This document shows positions 6,754-9,251 of a DNA stretch of 9,251 nt, in pieces. The translations under genes and the position numbers were made by a program. The notes below the pieces were generated by a model. That model searched no databases and was not told the origin of the DNA. It was given only the letters and a program-made list of their open reading frames with translations. This DNA comes from Clostridiales bacterium (GTDB lineage Bacteria; Bacillota; Clostridia; Oscillospirales; Acutalibacteraceae). The stretch is from contig DXXH01000004.1 of NCBI GenBank assembly GCA_019416395.1, positions 42,052 through 51,302 on the forward strand, in the 5' to 3' direction. Within the stretch, counting starts at the first letter, position 1. The number at the start of each line of letters is the position of its first letter.

Positions 6754-7749
6754 TCAATAAATGGATCCGCTGTTCACGATGGGCTGGGCGTCTTTATTGC
6801 CGCACAACACCACCAACAGATTGCTGACCATGGCGGCTTTCCGCTCCTCGTCCAGGTTGACGATCTGGTCGTCGTTCAATTGGGCAAGGGCCATTTCCAC
6901 CATCCCCACAGCGCCTTCCACAATTTTTTTCCGAGCAGCCACAATGGCTTCTGCCTGCTGGCGCTGAAGCATGGCCGCGGCGATTTCCGGGGCGTAGGAA
7001 AGATGGGTGATGCGCACTTCCAGGATTTCCAAGCCTGCAATCGCCACCCGGTCCTGAAGATCCTGTTTCATCATGTCGGCGATTTCCTGGCTGCTGCCCC
7101 GCAGGGTCTTTTCGTTGCTGCTGTCTTCTTCCAGCAAATCGTAGGGATACATGCGGGCGATATTCCGGGTGGCGGAGTCGCACTGGGTGGAAAGAAATGT
7201 GCGGTAATTTTGTACGTTGAACACCGCCTTGGTGGTGTCCACAATCCGCCAGATCACAATGGTGCCGATGATGATGGGGTTGCCCCGTTCATCGTTGACG
7301 GTTTGCTTTTCATTGTTCAGCGTCATGGTTTTCAGGGAAATTTTTTTGCTTCCGCCAAAAGTCACGCTGGTAGAACCGTTTACGGTGGTCATGGAAGCTC
7401 TCTGGGCTCCGGGGTTAATGCCCTCGCAGAATGGGTTTACCCAGAAATATCCGTCCTTTTTCAAGGTGCCCCGGTATTTGCCAAACAGGGTGAACACCAA
7501 GGCCTCGTTGGGATTGAGAATTTTCAGCCCTGCCATCAGGAACAAATCCACAATAAATACAAGGGCGCCCACGATAATGAGCACTACCGCGGCGGCTATG
7601 CTGGTTTTTGACAGAAATACCGGACCACAAACCATGGCGGCGATGCTTCCCAAAAACAGCAGCAAAATGACGAACAGCATCAGGAACCCGTTGATCGTTT
7701 TAATGGGCTTTTCCGCGTAGCGGTTGACCACTTTTTCCTTGGTTTCCAT
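6754..7749 (-). CDS. SPFH/band-7 domain membrane protein
   Basis: Stomatin/prohibitin/flotillin-type membrane scaffold protein, 331 residues. SD GAGGGG (7757-7762, - strand) lies seven bases before ATG 7749. A short charged cytoplasmic N-terminus is followed by two hydrophobic segments (about 20-42 and 50-73). The SPFH domain runs from about 76 (LKILNPNEALVFTLFGKYRGT) to about 265 and includes the IIIGTIVIWRIVDT strand region and the VRITHLSYAPEIAAAM segment. An Ala/Gln/Glu-rich helix (about 255-300) is likely to drive oligomerisation. These proteins assemble into large membrane rings that organise microdomains or regulate membrane proteases; no specific partner is visible here. It is the first gene of a two-gene operon with the ribbon-helix-helix protein. 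The two N-terminal membrane spans differ from single-span HflK/HflC. Confidence 0.92.
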   Translation of the reverse strand: METKEKVVNRYAEKPIKTINGFLMLFVILLLFLGSIAAMVCGPVFLSKTSIAAAVVLIIVGALVFIVDLFLMAGLKILNPNEALVFTLFGKYRGTLKKDGYFWVNPFCEGINPGAQRASMTTVNGSTSVTFGGSKKISLKTMTLNNEKQTVNDERGNPIIIGTIVIWRIVDTTKAVFNVQNYRTFLSTQCDSATRNIARMYPYDLLEEDSSNEKTLRGSSQEIADMMKQDLQDRVAIAGLEILEVRITHLSYAPEIAAAMLQRQQAEAIVAARKKIVEGAVGMVEMALAQLNDDQIVNLDEERKAAMVSNLLVVLCGNKDAQPIVNSGSIY

Positions 7750-7776
7750 ACAAGTACCCCTCTTTCAAGATTTTAA

Positions 7777-7799
7777 TATGATATTATTATAATATCATA
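7777..7799. promoter_or_regulatory. 23-bp perfect palindrome over the -10 box, candidate operator
   Basis: TATGATATTA (7777-7786), centre TTA, and TAATATCATA (7790-7799) form perfect 10-bp half-sites. The whole -10 hexamer (7786-7791) and the presumed start region lie inside or beside it, so a bound dimer would block transcription. The ribbon-helix-helix protein of the same operon is the nearest candidate binder. The divergent kinase promoter (7844-7872) lies about 45 bases away and might be affected too. The AT-rich content makes some chance symmetry possible, but ten perfect pairs is long. Confidence 0.75.
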
Positions 7800-7814
7800 C
7801 AGAAAGCGTGTCAA
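7786..7814 (-). promoter_or_regulatory. Perfect-consensus sigma-A promoter of the SPFH operon
   Basis: Read on the - strand, TTGACA (7809-7814), a 17-base spacer and TATAAT (7786-7791) match the sigma-A consensus at all twelve positions. Transcription would start near 7780, about 30 bases before the start codon. Such a strong promoter implies either high expression or tight repression, and the palindrome over the -10 box points to the latter. Confidence 0.88.
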
Positions 7815-7843
7815 GAAGACTTCTCCCTGTTTGGAAGAATTTC

Positions 7844-7872
7844 TTGCGAAAGAGGAAGAATGCAGGTATACT
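7844..7872 (+). promoter_or_regulatory. Candidate sigma-A promoter of the kinase-like gene
   Basis: TTGCGA (7844-7849, four of six) and TATACT (7867-7872, five of six) are separated by 17 bases. Transcription would start near 7879, leaving a leader of about 20 bases with a strong SD. It is divergent from the SPFH promoter, with about 30 bases between the two -35 boxes. Confidence 0.65.
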
Positions 7873-7898
7873 GAAAAAAACGGATAGGAGGAGTCCCT

Positions 7899-8396
7899 AT
7901 GAAACGGCTGTTTTTTATTGGAGGCCCTATGGGGGTGGGGAAAACCACCGTCTGCCAACAGCTGAAAAAGCTGACTGCCCCCAGCGTCTTTTTGGACGGG
8001 GATTGGTGCTGGGACATGGCTCCCTTTCAGGTCACAGAGGAAACAAAAGCCATGGTCCAGGAGAATATCGCCTTTCTGCTGGGGCAGTTTCTGCGCTGTC
8101 CGGCATACGAAACGGTGATTTTTTGCTGGGTGATGCACCAGCAGGAGATCATCGATGGCTTGCTGGAGCGGCTGCCGTTGGACGGCGTCCAAGTGCGGAG
8201 AGTTTCCCTGTTGGCCACGCCGGAAACTTTGCGGGAACGGATTGGCCGGGACGTGGAGCGTGGACTGCGTTCCTGGGACGTGTTGGAGCGGAGCCTGGAC
8301 CGTCTGTCCTGCTACAGCGCTCTGAATACGGAAAAGCTGTGGATTGACCGCCTGACCCCGGAACACGCCGCCCGGGAATTGGCCGCCATGATGTGA
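7899..8396 (+). CDS. Small P-loop kinase-like ATPase
   Basis: A 165-residue P-loop NTPase resembling nucleoside, shikimate or gluconate-type kinases (AAA_33-like). AGGAGGAG (7886-7893) sits five bases before ATG 7899. The Walker A motif is GPMGVGKT (residues 9-16). LDGD (32-35) after the first helix is where related kinases place acidic residues for the acceptor substrate. A hydrophobic strand, ETVIFCWVMH (71-80), is the probable Walker B/core strand. An Arg-rich LID-like segment lies at 112-124 (RERIGRDVERGLR). No signal peptide or membrane segment, so cytoplasmic. The size is right for a single-domain kinase. The phosphate acceptor is unknown, and an antibiotic or nucleotide kinase cannot be told apart. 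It is monocistronic and divergent from the SPFH operon. Confidence 0.82.
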   Translation: MKRLFFIGGPMGVGKTTVCQQLKKLTAPSVFLDGDWCWDMAPFQVTEETKAMVQENIAFLLGQFLRCPAYETVIFCWVMHQQEIIDGLLERLPLDGVQVRRVSLLATPETLRERIGRDVERGLRSWDVLERSLDRLSCYSALNTEKLWIDRLTPEHAARELAAMM

Positions 8397-8417
8397 AAGC
8401 GGGAAAATCCCAAAAAG

Positions 8418-8454
8418 AAAAGGTCCGTCAGCGGGTTTCGCCGGCGGACCTTTT
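8418..8454. terminator. Bidirectional terminator between kinase and lipoprotein genes
   Basis: AAAAGGTCCG (8418-8427) pairs with CGGACCTTTT (8445-8454). An inner stem, GCG (8431-8433) with CGC (8439-8441), encloses the loop GGTTT. On the + strand TTTT follows the GC stem; on the - strand the tail is TTTTCTTTTT. It lies 22 bases after the kinase stop and 16 bases beyond the lipoprotein stop, so it serves both convergent genes. Confidence 0.88.
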
Positions 8455-8469
8455 GATATGTTCAGTTTT

Positions 8470-9033
8470 TTATTCAGCGGTGAATTCAGCAGAGTAGATC
8501 TCGTTGCCTTCGCTGTCCTGATAGGTTACAACCACCACAGGATTTTCCACGTCTACAGCCTGGGCGAGAGTGGCGGCAATGGATTGGAAAGTGGAAGCCT
8601 GGGCCTGAATGGCGGATTCCAAGCTCTCAGCCATGCCATCGGTTGCGGTACCCTCAGCGAAAGTGTATGTGTAGATCAGCTTGTTGCCTTCGCCGGTGAT
8701 GGTCACACCCAGCTCGTCTGTCTGCAAAGACGCGATCTGGCTCTGGATCTCATCGGAGTTCACAAAGTCTTCCATGGAAGAAAACATTCCGGTAGCGGTA
8801 GTTCCCTCGGCCTGGGAGTCGATGGCTTCCTGCTCGGCTTCTTCCACAACTTTTTCAGCGGATTCTTCCTCAGCCTGGACAGCGCTGCTGTCCAGAGTGC
8901 TGCTTTCTGTGGCGCTGCTTTCCGGAGCGCTTGATGTGTTATTTCCACCAGTGCAGCCAGACAGAGTCAGAGTGCAGCACAAAGCCAGCATAGCGGCAAA
9001 GATACGGACTACATTCTTTTTCATACAAATCAC
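8470..9033 (-). CDS. DUF4854-like lipoprotein
   Basis: Secreted, membrane-anchored lipoprotein of unknown function, 187 residues. GTG 9033 is chosen because GAAAGG lies five bases upstream; ATG 9024 would have it 14 bases away, and either start leaves the signal peptide intact. The signal is KKN, a hydrophobic core, and lipobox LSGC with the lipidated Cys at 27. Residues 28-80 are a Ser/Thr/Glu/Ala-rich linker with an acidic, helix-prone part (55-75). The folded domain at about 85-185 follows the pattern I associate with DUF4854: an MEDFVNSDEIQSQI helix, a GEGNKLIYTYTF strand pair, a long amphipathic helix (about 133-160), then NPVVVVTYQDSEGNEIYSAEF. The family name comes from memory of the pattern. 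No neighbour suggests a role. Confidence 0.82.
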   Translation of the reverse strand: MICMKKNVVRIFAAMLALCCTLTLSGCTGGNNTSSAPESSATESSTLDSSAVQAEEESAEKVVEEAEQEAIDSQAEGTTATGMFSSMEDFVNSDEIQSQIASLQTDELGVTITGEGNKLIYTYTFAEGTATDGMAESLESAIQAQASTFQSIAATLAQAVDVENPVVVVTYQDSEGNEIYSAEFTAE

Positions 9034-9077
9034 GCAAACCTTTCACGTAAAATTACTTGGGGACCCTCAACCTCAAG

Positions 9078-9091
9078 CTATACAAGTATAG
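9078..9091. promoter_or_regulatory. Short inverted repeat over the -10 box
   Basis: CTATAC (9078-9083), AA, and GTATAG (9086-9091) form a perfect 14-bp palindrome containing the -10 hexamer and reaching the predicted start site. It could be an operator. The half-sites are only 6 bp and partly overlap the promoter consensus, so chance is a real alternative. Confidence 0.35.
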
Positions 9092-9113
9092 TAGCGCTTC
9101 AAAAGGTTGTCAA
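9085..9113 (-). promoter_or_regulatory. Near-consensus sigma-A promoter of the lipoprotein gene
   Basis: Read on the - strand, TTGACA (9108-9113), a 17-base spacer and TATACT (9085-9090) match eleven of twelve consensus positions. Transcription would start near 9078, leaving a leader of about 45 bases. The leader can form a weak stem (CTTG near 9078 with CAAG near 9055). Confidence 0.85.
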
Positions 9114-9121
9114 GACAAAAA

Positions 9122-9226
9122 AGGGCGGAATTCCTGGCGAAAATGGGCTTCCCAGGGCAAAATGCCTGGAAAAAAGTTTCTAAAAAAGAATTTTCAGAGC
9201 AAGGACTCCCAGGGCGGAAATATCCG
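9122..9226. repeat. Degenerate 16-base repeat, three copies
   Basis: Three related segments occur at 9122-9137 (AGGGCGGAATTCCTGG), 9154-9169 (AGGGCAAAATGCCTGG) and 9211-9226 (AGGGCGGAAATATCCG). The first two agree at 13 of 16 positions; the third shares the first nine bases with the first copy. Copy two also forms a small hairpin with the preceding CC (CCAGG with CCTGG). The stretch from 9121 to the window end has no supported gene. Its function is unknown. Confidence 0.35.
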
Positions 9227-9251
9227 AAAAACAATTTGCAGGGGAGAGAAC

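Noticed and set aside
6721..7611. Long + strand open frame (296 codons) opposite the SPFH gene
   Set aside because: It is the antisense of a clear band-7 protein, lacks an SD, and its translation is His/Gly/Val-rich without family resemblance.
6562..7749. Toxin-antitoxin module reading of the ribbon-helix-helix gene
   Set aside because: Its only partner is a membrane SPFH protein, which is not a known toxin, so calling it an antitoxin is unsupported.
8458..8934. + strand open frame opposite the lipoprotein
   Set aside because: Antisense to a lipoprotein with a clear signal peptide, lipobox and promoter; it also overlaps the terminator tail.

Overview
The window looks like chromosomal DNA from a Gram-positive anaerobe of the Clostridia (Bacillota), most likely an Oscillospiraceae/Ruminococcaceae-type gut bacterium. 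The evidence is strong AGGAGG-type ribosome binding sites, near-consensus sigma-A promoters, GTG/TTG starts beside ATG starts, lipoprotein signal peptides with Ser/Glu-rich linkers, an LplB/YtcP-type sugar importer without its own ATPase, and a Firmicutes-type DUF4854-like lipoprotein. The assignment rests on protein style alone. No rRNA, tRNA, CRISPR array, insertion sequence or phage gene was seen.

Region 1 (about 180-6415, + strand) is a carbohydrate-uptake locus. A candidate promoter with an inverted repeat across its -10 box (185-218) precedes two CUT1-type permeases (269-1228 and 1253-2137). After a 253-base spacer comes a lipoprotein substrate-binding protein (2391-4004) and an intrinsic terminator (4020-4058). 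A metallo-beta-lactamase-fold hydrolase (4097-4918) and a type-B carboxylesterase (TTG start proposed at 4937, ending 6325) follow, tightly packed. The region closes with a 13-bp hairpin (6372-6413). A plausible reading is that an esterified or lactone-bearing glycoside is imported by the transporter, powered by a shared MsmX-like ATPase encoded elsewhere, and its ester or lactone bonds are then cut by the two hydrolases. No glycoside hydrolase or regulator is in the window, so the substrate stays unknown.

Region 2 (6562-7814, - strand) is a two-gene unit. An SPFH/band-7 membrane protein (6754-7749) is followed three bases later by a 62-residue ribbon-helix-helix (Arc-like) DNA-binding protein (6562-6750). 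Its promoter is a perfect sigma-A consensus, and the -10 box lies inside a perfect 23-bp palindrome (7777-7799). This suggests a self-regulated membrane-scaffold module and is the most interesting signal in the window.

Region 3 (7844-9113) holds a small P-loop kinase-like ATPase (7899-8396, +) with its own promoter, divergent from the SPFH unit. It converges on a DUF4854-like lipoprotein (8470-9033, -), and the two share a bidirectional terminator (8418-8454). The lipoprotein has a near-consensus promoter with another short palindrome over its -10 box. The last 130 bases (9121-9251) hold no gene but contain a degenerate short repeat.
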